The notes: generated by a model not told the origin, from the letters alone. A DNA stretch of 64,000 nt from Flavobacteriales bacterium (GCA_018401695.1 JAGYKD010000001.1:1304016-1368015), one strand, 5' to 3'. Positions 43,230 through 54,793 are shown, counted from the stretch's first letter. Numbers and translations are program-made.

Positions 43230-43425
43230 GGGGCCCTGCTCCGTTTTAAGTCCTGTTATTCTTCTCCGGCCTTTTACTGCTGCCAACCTTTGCAAGGCCC
43301 ACGCAGGGGCAAAACTTCCGGGGGCTTCCTGTGGTCGCCTCCTCAGTTAGCCCCTACGGGCCCTTGCTTTGGTTGGCATCCGTCGGGCCGAGGGGCTATT
43401 TTCCGGAGTTCTTTTTTCTTATGGG
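43225..43425 (+). repeat. Palindromic intergenic element R8 (loop family)
   Basis: Arms TGCCAACCTTTGCAAGG..GGGGC and GCCCC..CCTTGCTTTGGTTGGCA pair over about 30 bases. They enclose the 29-nt loop 43318-43346 (CCGGGGGCTTCCTGTGGTCG..), which is 28/29 identical to that of R5. Opening GGGGCCCTGCTCC..CTGTTATTCTTC matches R3, and ending GGGCCGAGGGGC matches R5. R8 fills the convergent gap between the Omp85 and M1 genes and may act as a two-way terminator. Confidence 0.8.
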
Positions 43426-45290
43426 CTAGGTTTTACCCACTTCAATACACCCAAGAGACCCCCGTCTTTATACAAATGAATAAGGTAAATCCCGGGTCTA
43501 AGCTCTTTAGGAGCTTGAATGGGACTGCCATGCATGGCTTCTAGAGAATGGCTAAGGCTTCGGCCGCTAAGGTCGGTTAGTTGATACGTGTAGCTGCCTA
43601 CACTTTGCTCCATCATGGGTAGCCATAGAAGGGGCTGTAGCCCGGGGTTTGGAAAAAGCAAGGCTTGGTTCTCCACCTCGGTTTCCATTTTTTCAATGGA
43701 TTTCCACCTGGCCAGCATGTCTTTTTCAGGGTCGGGTTCCCAGCGCACTACAGGGAAAGGGAATGCAAAGACATACACACTATCTTTTCCTGTTAATCGA
43801 AACTCAACTAAGCTGTCTCTTTCAGGGCCAATAACAGCAATGCGCACAGGAATGGGATATGCTTCCGGGCCGCCTTCCACTGAGGGACTTTGCTCCAAAT
43901 GGATTTCTAAAGACCGAAACCCCTTTTGTTGCCATGAAGCATGCAACTCCGGGAATCCTTCGCCGTATACCCAAGTACTAAAAAAGTGTTCCAAGGGCTT
44001 ACCTGAGGCGGCTTCCAAATGCTGCCTCAAATCCTTAGTTTGAGCAAACCCCCACCTCAATTCAGGATCGCTCAAATAGTGTTTTAATCCTGCTTGGAAC
44101 GATGAGTCTCCAATCCACCACCTCAGCTGATGCAATACCAGGGCGGCCTTTTTGTAGGACCATCGACTTGAAAAGATACGTGATACCTCTAGGCTGTCCC
44201 TCACAAATACGGCACCTTCCGGATTTTCCCAAACGCTTTGTTGGGTTTTGCTTTTCCAGGATTTCCAATCTTGCGGATAATAACGCTCAAACCCCATGCC
44301 GGAGAGATACGTGGCAAAACCTTCGTTTAGCCAAATGTCGGCCCAAGACCCACAGGTAACCATATTGCCAAACCAGTGATGGGCCAGTTCGTGCATGGTG
44401 AGTTCAAACCCGAAGCTTCCCATAAAACTCATGGTAGGGTGCTCCATGCCTCCGCCTCGACTAAATTGGGCATGTCCGTATTTTTCAGGGTAGTAGGGGT
44501 AGGGTTCTAAAAATGAGCAAAGAAACTCCATGGATTCCCTTAAGTATTTCGTATCGCGAACAACGTCGGCACTATCGTCCGGATACACCAACTGATAAAG
44601 CTCCACCGGCAGGCCACAGCTATGGTTCCAAATTTCATTGAGATGCACATAATTGGCCACAGAAAATGCCACCAAATAAGCAGGTATGGGGAAACGGTGC
44701 ATCCAAACCTCTCTTCCGGCAGAGTCTAGGCTTAAGCTGCCGGGAGCCGCAGATGTGTAAGACGAATCTGTCTTTATAACCAGTCGCACACTATCTGCTT
44801 TATCGCCTAAAGCATCCTTCACGGGCCACCAGGTATGTCCTGCAAAAGGCTGAGATAAGGTCCAGACTTCCGGACTTCCTTTACGAACAGCATGGGTATA
44901 GCCCCCTAATCCGGTACCCATGGGGGGAAAGCCTTGGTACCAAACTCCTGAAATATAGAGGCTGTCTGCATGTATTTCTTGGAGAAGCTCCAAACAAACA
45001 CTTCCATTTCCGGGCCTGCTAAAAGAAACCATAGTTCCATTGAGCATGGCCGAATCTACCCTTAAGCTGTCGTGTAAATCATAACATAACAAACTGTCCG
45101 ATGCTAAGGCCCGAAACCTGGTTTCTACAAAACCTTGCAAATATCCATCGGACATCCGCGGTTCCAATTCAAGATGCCAAAAATGCACATCTGTTTCCGG
45201 TCTTGCTTTTGAGAGGCCTGGAACATAGCTGTTTTGTCCCCATAGCGCACCAAAAAACAACCATAGAATAAGAAAAGTAAGGCGACTCAT
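43419..45290 (-). CDS. Secreted M1 family aminopeptidase with T9SS domain
   Basis: The 623-residue gluzincin has a signal peptide (to ALWGQ), the zinc motif HELAH at residues 300-304 and the third ligand Glu323, with exact HEXXH-X18-E spacing. The exopeptidase motif GAMEN is replaced by GGMEH (residues 280-284). The last 80 residues (LFPNPGLQPLLW ... YQLTDLSGRSLSH ... PGIYLIHLY) form a type IX sorting domain. It is predicted to be surface-exposed or released. ATG 45290 is chosen because it starts the signal peptide. It sits 11 bases behind the small membrane protein gene. Confidence 0.9.
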   Translation of the reverse strand: MSRLTFLILWLFFGALWGQNSYVPGLSKARPETDVHFWHLELEPRMSDGYLQGFVETRFRALASDSLLCYDLHDSLRVDSAMLNGTMVSFSRPGNGSVCLELLQEIHADSLYISGVWYQGFPPMGTGLGGYTHAVRKGSPEVWTLSQPFAGHTWWPVKDALGDKADSVRLVIKTDSSYTSAAPGSLSLDSAGREVWMHRFPIPAYLVAFSVANYVHLNEIWNHSCGLPVELYQLVYPDDSADVVRDTKYLRESMEFLCSFLEPYPYYPEKYGHAQFSRGGGMEHPTMSFMGSFGFELTMHELAHHWFGNMVTCGSWADIWLNEGFATYLSGMGFERYYPQDWKSWKSKTQQSVWENPEGAVFVRDSLEVSRIFSSRWSYKKAALVLHQLRWWIGDSSFQAGLKHYLSDPELRWGFAQTKDLRQHLEAASGKPLEHFFSTWVYGEGFPELHASWQQKGFRSLEIHLEQSPSVEGGPEAYPIPVRIAVIGPERDSLVEFRLTGKDSVYVFAFPFPVVRWEPDPEKDMLARWKSIEKMETEVENQALLFPNPGLQPLLWLPMMEQSVGSYTYQLTDLSGRSLSHSLEAMHGSPIQAPKELRPGIYLIHLYKDGGLLGVLKWVKPSP

Positions 45291-45301
45291 GCAGTGGTGT
45301 C

Positions 45302-45622
45302 TCACCCGGTTCTTTGCTGACGATAGCGCCGGCCGGTTTTTTTGTTGCGAACCAATGGCCACATTAGTACCGCTATGGAACCTAAATCAATAAGTACCCA
45401 CAACATTTTTTTGTTTAAATGCACCAAAGAAATTGGGTTATAGACCACAACTACTGCCAAGCAAGCAATAGAAAGGTAAGTAAGTCCGGTGCGGTAGTCC
45501 TCAAAAAAGGCCAGCAATGCCGTTCCTGTTACCACAGCCCTTAAAATCGTGTAGTAACTCTCCGACATAGGAAACAAAGCCAAAAGCAACATTACTATGG
45601 CCAAAATCCGAACAAACTTCAT
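45302..45622 (-). CDS. Small membrane protein, DUF6804-like
   Basis: The 106-residue protein has about four hydrophobic helices: MKFVRILAIVMLLLALFP, VTGTALLAFF, IACLAVVVVYNPI and VLIDLGSIAVLMWPL, with a basic tail. The pattern (YTILRAVVT...NPISLVHLNKKMLW) resembles DUF6804. ATG 45622 is preferred over 45637. It precedes and is probably co-transcribed with the M1 peptidase gene. Confidence 0.75.
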   Translation of the reverse strand: MKFVRILAIVMLLLALFPMSESYYTILRAVVTGTALLAFFEDYRTGLTYLSIACLAVVVVYNPISLVHLNKKMLWVLIDLGSIAVLMWPLVRNKKTGRRYRQQRTG

Positions 45623-46061
45623 CTTACTAAAATACAAAAAAGTATGGACAAGTAGGCTTTTTGTTTATTTCCAGATACCAAATAGAGCCCCTTGGCGCAT
45701 GGTTTTTTCTAGTCGGAGTGCTTAACCCAAAAATGCTGACCCTGCCCTAGTACCAAGCCTCAGATTGCTAAATTCAGAACAAAGAGTCAGGAAGGCAATG
45801 GCACCAGACTAGCACCGCATCCACAGTCTCTTTTAATGCAAAAGGTATGGTTTTGGCACAAACCTTAGGTTTTTTGCGGCAAAAGCCATGAAGAGGCTGG
45901 TGGGTAAGGAGCATAGACGAAGCCGGGAAACCACTAACTGAATTAGCCGGACAACTTAGGACATATTATAGGCGTACCAAAGGTTGCGAAGAATGACAAC
46001 CGGTTTTTCCTATCCATTTAGTCTCGGGCTATTTCCTATTTTAGCGTCATATTTTTAGGGT
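45623..46061. other. Gap between divergent genes, nothing recognised
   Basis: No gene, RNA or strong repeat is seen in about 440 bases. It separates the minus-strand DUF6804 gene from the plus-strand Wzz-like gene and should contain the promoters of both. No clear TAnnTTTG box is close to either start. Confidence 0.4.
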
Positions 46062-47099
46062 ATGAATGAACAACAAGGTTTTTCCACGAGTTCCCACGGA
46101 CTCATGGCATTTATAATGCAATGGTGGAAACCCATTGGGATAACAACGTTGATGGGAGGTTTGATTGCCTTGGCCGTCAGTTATACCATTAAGCCTAGGT
46201 ATAAAAGCACCGCCATTTTTTATCCTGCCGTTACCCAATCGGTATCGAATCTGATGGATGTTAAGGGAGGCTCAGGAAAGGACTTTTTGGTTTATGGCGA
46301 AGAAGAAGAGGCCGAACGGGTCATACAAATCCTAAATGCCAACGAAATACGAGAATATATTATTGAGCAATACAACCTTTGGGACCATTACCGAATAAGC
46401 CAAAGTTCGCCAAAGGCCAAAACCAAAATGTACAAAAAGTTCAACGAAAACATCTCTTTCCGAAGAACAGAATATAATTCCGTTGAAATTTCTGTTTTGG
46501 ATACGGAACCAGAGCGTGCGGCAGGAATGGCCAACGACATGTTGTTGATGCTAGACAGCCTAAAAAACAGAATTCAAAAAGAACGCGCTGCCGAGGGGTT
46601 TAGGGTGGTTCTATCCAAGTACGAAGAAATGGAGCAACGGATTCAAGCAATAGCAGATAGCTTGAGCGGCATTCGAGCCAAAGGCGTAAATGATTATGAA
46701 AGTCAATCCGAGGTGTTGAATAAAGAATTGGCCGCTGCATTAGCCAAAAACAACCAAGCGGGTGTACGCGCCCTTCAAGCCCAATTGGATACATTGGCCA
46801 AATATGGCTCTGCCTATTTAGCACTTTCCGGACAACTGGAATTGCTTACCGAACAGCAAATTTTGTTGGAAAGAAAGCTGGAAGAGGTAAAAGCCGATGC
46901 AGAAAGCTCTATTAAGCAAATCATGCCCATTGATTTTGCCTACCCTGCCGACTCTAAAACATACCCGAAGCGGAGTTTGATTGCCATTGGAGCTTCCTTC
47001 TTTAGCTTTGTTTTGAGTGTTTTCTTCTTGATTTTCCTTCAAAATTTCAGAGGGTATAAAGATCAGTTGAAAAGGACGGCAGGCGCTCAAGAGCAGTAG
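46062..47099 (+). CDS. Wzz/GumC-like polysaccharide chain-length protein
   Basis: The 345-residue protein has two membrane helices: near residues 22-42 (PIGITTLMGGLIALAVSYTI) and near the C-terminus (SLIAIGASFFSFVLSVFFLIFL). A long coiled-coil periplasmic domain lies between, and the Pro-rich PKRS stretch precedes the second helix, as in Wzz. It likely controls chain length of an exported polysaccharide. No kinase domain is present. The ligase gene follows five bases later. Confidence 0.88.
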   Translation: MNEQQGFSTSSHGLMAFIMQWWKPIGITTLMGGLIALAVSYTIKPRYKSTAIFYPAVTQSVSNLMDVKGGSGKDFLVYGEEEEAERVIQILNANEIREYIIEQYNLWDHYRISQSSPKAKTKMYKKFNENISFRRTEYNSVEISVLDTEPERAAGMANDMLLMLDSLKNRIQKERAAEGFRVVLSKYEEMEQRIQAIADSLSGIRAKGVNDYESQSEVLNKELAAALAKNNQAGVRALQAQLDTLAKYGSAYLALSGQLELLTEQQILLERKLEEVKADAESSIKQIMPIDFAYPADSKTYPKRSLIAIGASFFSFVLSVFFLIFLQNFRGYKDQLKRTAGAQEQ

Positions 47100-47104
47100 G
47101 ACTC

Positions 47105-48571
47105 ATGCTTGACCTTAGCCAAAAATGGAAGTTTGGAATCTTTGCAAGTCTTATTACCGTCTTGCAAGCACTGTTTGTTTATCAACAGTTTTATTGGTAT
47201 CTACTTTTACCCATTGGGCTCATTCTTTTGGTTTGGCTTATCAGTTCCGTAGATAAGTTTTTTCTGTTTGCAGTATTTGTTACTCCCTTGTCCATTGAAT
47301 TAAAGGAGTCTGACCTGGGAGCTGCTTTAAGTTTGCCTTCTGAGGCGCTAATTATTCTTATGACCGTGCTTTTTTACTTTAAACTATTTGTAGAAAAGTC
47401 GATTCCCGCAAGTTTTTGGAAGCACCCCATTACTTTGACTGTATTGTTCCATGTAGGTTGGATGTTGCTCAGCAGTTTTACCAGCACCATGCCCATTGTA
47501 TCCCTCAAAGCCACGGCAACCCGTATTTGGTTTGTTTCTGCCTTTTATTTTTTAGGGACCCAACTGTTTTTGGATAAAAGAAACATTCCTCGTTTTTTTT
47601 GGATGTATGTGGTTCCTTTGGCTGGTATTGTAATTTATGCCACTTACCGATTGGCCGTGTTTAATTTTGAGAAACAGCCGGCCCATTGGGTTATGGATCC
47701 ATTTTACAACGACCATACCCATTATGGAGCTGTTTTGGCCATGTTTGTGCCTTTTGTTATTGGGGCTACTTTATTTGCGCGTTTTTCTTCCGGCTGGAGA
47801 ATCTTTTCTTTACTTATGGCACTGCTTATTTGTGCAGGCTTGTTTTTTTCCATCAGCAGGGCTGCTTGGTTAAGCGTTATAGCAGCTGCTGGATTGTGGG
47901 TGATTATGCTGCTTAAAATCCGCTGGACGGTGGTTTTTGGAACCTCAGTTGCCCTTGCTGGGCTCTTTTTTCTGTTTCAAACCGAAATAATAATGAGTTT
48001 GGAACAAAACAAACAAGAGTCTAGCGGGGATGTGGGTCAGCATTTTCGGTCGGCCACAAATATTTCTAGCGACGCCAGCAATTTGGAGCGTATTTTGCGG
48101 TGGAAGGCCGCTGTTCGTATGTTCAAAGAACGACCCATTATGGGCTTTGGACCGGGGACCTATGCCTTCCAATACGCCCCCTATCAGCGATCGAATGAAC
48201 TCACCATTATCAGCACCAATTTTGGCTCTTTGGGTAGTGCACATTCTGAATACCTTCTTCCTTTGTCCGAGCAAGGCTTGCCGGGCATGCTCAGTTTTAT
48301 TCTTTTGGGGGTGGTCATTGTTTGGGTAGGCTGTCGTGTGATTTTTTTGCCCGGGGCAAATCAGTCTACCAAAGTGCTGGCTTATGCAGCTCTTCTGGGG
48401 CTTGCTACCTATTTTATCCATGCGTTTTTGAATAATTTCTTAGACACAGACGAGGCATCTGTTCCCTTTTGGGGAATGGCCGCCGTATTAACAGCCCTAG
48501 ATTTAAATAGTGAAGTCAAACCTATCGAAAAAGGCCTCTCCCATACCTCTGATTTTTCGGAAGACCCTTAA
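47105..48571 (+). CDS. O-antigen ligase/polymerase (Wzy_C family)
   Basis: The 488-residue membrane protein has about twelve helices. The Wzy_C/WaaL region includes NDHTHYGAVLAMFVPFVIG, a large periplasmic loop with IMGFGPGTYAFQYAPYQ, and SAHSEYLLPLSEQGLPGMLSF with the conserved His-Ser-Glu. It is predicted to ligate or polymerise surface glycans. Coupling to the Wzz-like gene supports a polysaccharide role, but no glycosyltransferases are in the window. Confidence 0.88.
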   Translation: MLDLSQKWKFGIFASLITVLQALFVYQQFYWYLLLPIGLILLVWLISSVDKFFLFAVFVTPLSIELKESDLGAALSLPSEALIILMTVLFYFKLFVEKSIPASFWKHPITLTVLFHVGWMLLSSFTSTMPIVSLKATATRIWFVSAFYFLGTQLFLDKRNIPRFFWMYVVPLAGIVIYATYRLAVFNFEKQPAHWVMDPFYNDHTHYGAVLAMFVPFVIGATLFARFSSGWRIFSLLMALLICAGLFFSISRAAWLSVIAAAGLWVIMLLKIRWTVVFGTSVALAGLFFLFQTEIIMSLEQNKQESSGDVGQHFRSATNISSDASNLERILRWKAAVRMFKERPIMGFGPGTYAFQYAPYQRSNELTIISTNFGSLGSAHSEYLLPLSEQGLPGMLSFILLGVVIVWVGCRVIFLPGANQSTKVLAYAALLGLATYFIHAFLNNFLDTDEASVPFWGMAAVLTALDLNSEVKPIEKGLSHTSDFSEDP

Positions 48572-48614
48572 TCTTTTTTTGGTTGAAATACTCTACCTGA
48601 GAAAGATTTTGGAT

Positions 48615-49568
48615 TCAACTATGAGCGGCCAGTATTTTTTGTGCCAAGATTACAGAAATCTTTTCCCAACTCTCATGGGTCCATCCTGCTGTATGCGGGC
48701 TAAGCAATACCTCAGGCCTTTCAACCAACCTATTCCAGAGCTTAGCCCTTTCTTTAGAGCCAATATGTTCAAATCCAAGCCCCTCCCAATCGAGTACATC
48801 TAAGCATGCGCCCGAAATCCATTTGTTTTCTAAGGCCTCAAGCAATTGTTCGGTAGGAACCACTTTCCCTCGGGAGGTATTTATAATTACCGGTTGTTGT
48901 TGTAGTTTTTGGTACCAATCCCGATTGGCCAAGCCGTTGGTTTCATGGGAAAGAGGAACATGAAAGCTCACCACATGCGATTTGGCGCACAACGCTTCCA
49001 TGCGCACCTGTTGCACATAAGCGGGCCAGGTTTCTTTTCGGTAAGGGTCTACCGCAAGGAGTTCTACATCAAATCCTTGTAGTTTTTTAGCTAATTGAGC
49101 TCCTGTATTTCCCAAGCCTACAATTCCTATGGTTTTGCCCATGAGCTCTGTACCGCGATTGCTTATCCTGTCCCAAATGCCTTCCCTTACTTCTTTATTT
49201 GATTTGGGAAGATGCTGCCACAAGCTTAACAACATGCCTATTACTTGCTCAGCAACGGCATCCCTATTTCCTTCCGGTGAATTAAAGCAAATGATGCCCA
49301 AGGCATTGGCCACCTTTTGGTCTACTTGCTCCATTCCTGCTCCCGCTCTACCAATATACTTGAGTTTGGTAGCCCGTTTAAGCAATTCATGGTCAATATT
49401 AAAGGAGCTGCGGATAAGCAGGACTTCTACTTCTTCAATGGTTTCAAAGAGAGCCCTTCGGTTTCCGTAGGGCTCTAAGGCTTTGACTTCAAAGCCGGCT
49501 TCTTTAAAAAGCGTAATGGCTTTGGGATGTAGAGGGTCTGCCTCAAGGACCTTTAGCGGCTTAGGCAT
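48615..49568 (-). CDS. D-2-hydroxyacid (phosphoglycerate) dehydrogenase
   Basis: The 317-residue NAD-dependent enzyme has the dinucleotide motif GIVGLGNTG, the catalytic Arg in NTSRGKVV, a Glu in the following helix region, and the catalytic His in SPHTAGWT. The N-terminal part ([27 protein letters not shown]) is close to serine-pathway 3-phosphoglycerate dehydrogenases. It lacks the C-terminal ACT domain, as do many Bacteroidota SerA-like proteins. It overlaps the rimK stop by eight bases as last gene of the dtd operon. Confidence 0.85.
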   Translation of the reverse strand: MPKPLKVLEADPLHPKAITLFKEAGFEVKALEPYGNRRALFETIEEVEVLLIRSSFNIDHELLKRATKLKYIGRAGAGMEQVDQKVANALGIICFNSPEGNRDAVAEQVIGMLLSLWQHLPKSNKEVREGIWDRISNRGTELMGKTIGIVGLGNTGAQLAKKLQGFDVELLAVDPYRKETWPAYVQQVRMEALCAKSHVVSFHVPLSHETNGLANRDWYQKLQQQPVIINTSRGKVVPTEQLLEALENKWISGACLDVLDWEGLGFEHIGSKERAKLWNRLVERPEVLLSPHTAGWTHESWEKISVILAQKILAAHS

Positions 49569-50469
49569 TTACCCGGTCTTTTTGAATGCGTTGCCTGTAT
49601 TGGTTGCGCTCCATATATTGAATAATTTTTGAAGCGATGTCTTTGCCTGTAGCTTTTTCAATACCCTCTAATCCGGGCGAAGAATTTACTTCCATTACTA
49701 ATGGACCCCGATGGGACTGCAGCATATCTACTCCTGCAATACCCAATCCCATGGCTTTTGCCGCATTTTTTGCCGTTTCTTTTTCCTCATTACTGAGTCT
49801 AACAACGGCTGCGGTTCCCCCACGGTGCAAATTTGACCGAAATTCGCCTTCTTTTGCTTGGCGTTTCATGGCACCAACCACCTTTCCGTCTACCACCAAG
49901 GCTCGTATGTCTGCCCCCCCGGCTTCTTTAATAAACTCTTGAATAATGATTCTCACTTTTAAGCTATGGAAAGCTTCTACCACAGAAACGGCCGCATTCT
50001 TGTTTTCGGCAAGCACCACTCCCAGGCCTTGGGTGCCCTCTAAAATTTTGATTACTACCGGATAAGAGCCAATTTCCTCCAAAACTTCATCGATGTTGCG
50101 CGCAAAATTGGTAAAAACGGTTTTGGGTAAACCAATTCCGGCTCTACTTAAAATTTGGAGGCTTCTAAGCTTGTCTCTCGAGCGAATCAAGGCTTGACTT
50201 TCGACCGCAGTAAACACTTTGCGCATTTCAAACTGGCGCACCACCGCAGAGCCATAAAAGGTAACCGATGCACCAATCCGGGGAATAATTCCTTCTATTT
50301 GGTCCAAGTATTCGTTTTGGTAATAAATTCTCGGATTCCGTTTCTCCATAACCAAGTTGCACCTAAGGGCATCAACTACTTTGATGTCATGGCCACGTTG
50401 TTTTGCAGCTTCTACCAACCTTTTGGTAGAATACAAATTGGGGTTTCGGGAAAGAATACCAAGTTTCAT
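49561..50469 (-). CDS. rimK: RimK-type glutamate ligase (ATP-grasp)
   Basis: The 302-residue ATP-grasp ligase matches RimK, which adds glutamates to the C-terminus of ribosomal protein S6. Motifs: [74 protein letters not shown] and [15 protein letters not shown] related role, such as glutamylating another protein or F420, is possible. Middle gene of a four-gene operon. Confidence 0.93.
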   Translation of the reverse strand: MKLGILSRNPNLYSTKRLVEAAKQRGHDIKVVDALRCNLVMEKRNPRIYYQNEYLDQIEGIIPRIGASVTFYGSAVVRQFEMRKVFTAVESQALIRSRDKLRSLQILSRAGIGLPKTVFTNFARNIDEVLEEIGSYPVVIKILEGTQGLGVVLAENKNAAVSVVEAFHSLKVRIIIQEFIKEAGGADIRALVVDGKVVGAMKRQAKEGEFRSNLHRGGTAAVVRLSNEEKETAKNAAKAMGLGIAGVDMLQSHRGPLVMEVNSSPGLEGIEKATGKDIASKIIQYMERNQYRQRIQKDRVNA

Positions 50470-50481
50470 GGGAGCGCAATG

Positions 50482-50805
50482 CTAAAGTTTAGGGTTGTTT
50501 AGGTGCCGGGTATTATCCCTTGCGGTTTTCTTACTTAAATTCGATTCAAAAGCTTCGGTCAAATCTACATCTGTTTGATTTGCCAGACAAATTAATACCC
50601 ACAAGACATCGGCCATTTCGTCGGCCAATTCTTTTTTTTCTGCCCCGGGTTTATAGGACTGCTCACCATAAGTTCTGGCCATGTGTCTTGCAAGCTCTCC
50701 TACCTCTTCGGTTAGAATGGCCATATTGGTAAGCTCCGAAAAATAGCGTTTGCCATAAGTCATTATCCAATGGTCTACTTTTTTTTGTGCTTCTGCCAGC
50801 GTCAT
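50482..50805 (-). CDS. MazG-like nucleotide pyrophosphohydrolase
   Basis: The 107-residue all-alpha NTP pyrophosphatase shows MAILTEEVGELARHMARTYGE and KKELADEMADVLWVLICLAN, the EExxE and ExxD metal motifs of the MazG/dUTPase-2 superfamily. It should hydrolyse non-canonical nucleoside triphosphates. The start overlaps the dtd stop by four bases, and rimK follows 12 bases later. Confidence 0.9.
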   Translation of the reverse strand: MTLAEAQKKVDHWIMTYGKRYFSELTNMAILTEEVGELARHMARTYGEQSYKPGAEKKELADEMADVLWVLICLANQTDVDLTEAFESNLSKKTARDNTRHLNNPKL

Positions 50806-51260
50806 AAGTCTTTTATTTTGGAATCCAGTAGTAAGGTAACCGGGCCGTCGTTGAGCAGTTCCACCTGCATATCGGCGCCAAAGGCTCCTTGTTCCACTTT
50901 AGAATTGGTTTCTTTCTCTAAAGTTTTTATAAAAATTTCATACATCATTCGTGCAAATTCAGGTTTTGCACTGCGGGCAAAGGAAGGGCGATGCCCTTTT
51001 TTTACGGAACCGAATAAAGTAAATTGACTCACCACCAGACATCGTATATCCATTAGGTCGTGCATGCTCTTTTGCATACGGCCTTGGTTGTCCGGGAATA
51101 TGCGTAACCGGGCTATTTTGTAGCAAAGATGGGAGATGTCGTCAAAGCTGTCCCCTTCTTCTACTCCCAACAAAATAAGCATACCTCTACCTATTTCTCC
51201 AAGACGTTGACCTTGGCTGTGCACACTAGCGTGTTGCACCCTCTGTATAACTGCTCTCAT
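50802..51260 (-). CDS. dtd: D-aminoacyl-tRNA deacylase
   Basis: The 152-residue protein frees tRNAs charged with D-amino acids. It has MRAVIQRVQHASVHSQG, the SQFTLFGSVKKGHRPSF motif and the Gly-cisPro-like NDGPVTLLLDS, all DTD signatures. ATG 51260 is the family start; the frame open to 51269 adds three residues. It is the first gene of an operon with mazG, rimK and the dehydrogenase. Confidence 0.96.
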   Translation of the reverse strand: MRAVIQRVQHASVHSQGQRLGEIGRGMLILLGVEEGDSFDDISHLCYKIARLRIFPDNQGRMQKSMHDLMDIRCLVVSQFTLFGSVKKGHRPSFARSAKPEFARMMYEIFIKTLEKETNSKVEQGAFGADMQVELLNDGPVTLLLDSKIKDL

Positions 51261-51266
51261 GGGCAG

Positions 51267-51274
51267 CAAAGGTA
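51267..51274 (-). promoter_or_regulatory. TACCTTTG -7 box for the dtd operon
   Basis: On the minus strand TACCTTTG ends six bases before the dtd ATG, so the transcript would be leaderless or nearly so. No -33 TTG at standard spacing is seen. Confidence 0.4.
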
Positions 51275-51298
51275 CAAATCGGACTTTGGTACCTTAGC

Positions 51299-51901
51299 TT
51301 ATTTAGATACCCTCTTTATGGTGCAACCTACGGCCTTTGTTTCGGCAGGATCAATAGCTTCTCCTTGACTTAGGTGTTTAATAGCTTTCTCCAGGAACTT
51401 TTCTTTAACGGCACCGGCATCTCTGTGGCTGTCGTCAATGGCACCTTTGTACACCAGTTTATCTTCGGCATCGAATAAAAAAACATCCGGGGTTCGAGTG
51501 GCGCCAAAGGCGTCTGCCAATGCATGGTTTTCATCCATTACATAAGGGAAGGTATAGCTTTGGTCTTTGGCGTATTCTTGCATGGCTGCATAGGAGTCAA
51601 CCCCCATGCGCTGCGCCTCGTTGGAGTTTACTACCATTAAGCCTAGCCCATTGGCTTTGGCCATTTTGGCAACTGCCTGGTATCTGTCTTGAGTAGCAAT
51701 TACAAAGGGGCAGGTATTGCAAGAAAAAATCACCAAGGTTCCTTTATCCCCTTTCACGTCTTTTAAACTCAGCAATTTGCCGGAAACGTCTTTCATTTGT
51801 GCATCGGCCATAGGCATGGGATCTCCAATTCCTATGCCCTCATCGAGGGTGTAGAATGCCAAAGAAAGGGAAGCCAAAGTGGCCAAAAGCATAAATTTCA
51901 T
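51299..51901 (-). CDS. Exported thioredoxin/peroxiredoxin-like protein
   Basis: The 200-residue product starts MKFMLLATLASLSLAFY, a signal peptide or membrane anchor. An AhpC/TSA-type fold follows with redox motif SCNTCPF, the strand VVNSNEAQRMGVDSY and TRTPDVFLFD with cis-Pro. The CxxC may be reduced by another thioredoxin. Located just upstream (by position) of the katG terminator; transcription is separate. Confidence 0.85.
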   Translation of the reverse strand: MKFMLLATLASLSLAFYTLDEGIGIGDPMPMADAQMKDVSGKLLSLKDVKGDKGTLVIFSCNTCPFVIATQDRYQAVAKMAKANGLGLMVVNSNEAQRMGVDSYAAMQEYAKDQSYTFPYVMDENHALADAFGATRTPDVFLFDAEDKLVYKGAIDDSHRDAGAVKEKFLEKAIKHLSQGEAIDPAETKAVGCTIKRVSK

Positions 51902-51994
51902 AGCCTTACAATTTTGCATTAAGGTAGGCTTTTTTTGTGGATTTATTAAAGGCTAATTTCACTTGAATTTAGCCGTAAGGGGACAAACAAAGGC

Positions 51995-52042
51995 AAAAAA
52001 AAACCTCGGTTTGGTGTGTAAAGAACCAAACCGAAGGTTTTA
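51995..52042 (-). terminator. Rho-independent terminator of katG
   Basis: On the minus strand AAACCTTCGGTTTGGT pairs with ACCAAACCGAGGTTT (one bulge) around a nine-base loop and is followed by a run of nine Ts. It lies about 70 bases beyond the katG stop. Confidence 0.85.
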
Positions 52043-52113
52043 ATTTGTGTGTTTTATAGGAATCCGGCAGCATTTAGATGAAAGCCGGAATGGTGGTACT
52101 CCAACAAGCTTGC

Positions 52114-54417
<2,304 letters not shown>

Positions 54418-54480
54418 TTATTGTAACTACAGCAGAATATACATCAAATGAAGCAAAATGTTGCATTGCCGCCTAGCCCC

Positions 54481-54496
54481 TGTGACTTTTGTCACC
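54481..54496. promoter_or_regulatory. Possible Crp/Fnr-family operator
   Basis: TGTGA-CTTTTG-TCACC matches the Crp consensus TGTGA-N6-TCACA except in the last base. It lies 76 bases upstream of the katG start, a plausible activation or repression distance. No regulator gene is in the window. Confidence 0.4.
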
Positions 54497-54657
54497 TAAG
54501 TGCACAAGTGCTATTTTTCTTCAAAAGGACTTTATGTTTCTTATAATCAAAAAGATGCATAAGGGTGGTGCTTTTTTAGATTGCTTTTTGGAGTACGAAT
54601 CTTGCCTCATTGTGTCAAAAAAACCAATGGGAAAGAAGTCGGAGGGTGATTTTGCTA

Positions 54658-54793
54658 GGGAGCCCCCGGCCAGCCGTAGGAGCCCTGCCCCATCGATTGC
54701 CGCAGCTGCACCGGGAGGAGGCGACCAAAGAAGCCCCCGCACCGGTTTGCAACTGCGTGCATTGGAGGGGCAGGCGCCGGAGGAAAGGGCCGG
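54658..54793 (-). repeat. Palindromic intergenic element R9 (loop family)
   Basis: On the minus strand the arms CCTGCCCC..TGCACGCAG..GCAAACCGG and CCGGTGCAGCTGCGGCA..GGGGCAGG pair well. They enclose 54711-54740, whose minus strand reads GCGGGGGCTTCTTTGGTCGC and on, a variant of the R5/R8 loop. The ends GGCCCTTTCC and GGCCGGGGGC also match R5. R9 lies between divergent katG and the TetR-like gene. Confidence 0.75.

Noticed and set aside
45623-46061. Hidden RNA gene or small ORF in the gap
   Set aside because: No tRNA-like arms, strong hairpin with T-run, or frame with signal-like or conserved features was found.
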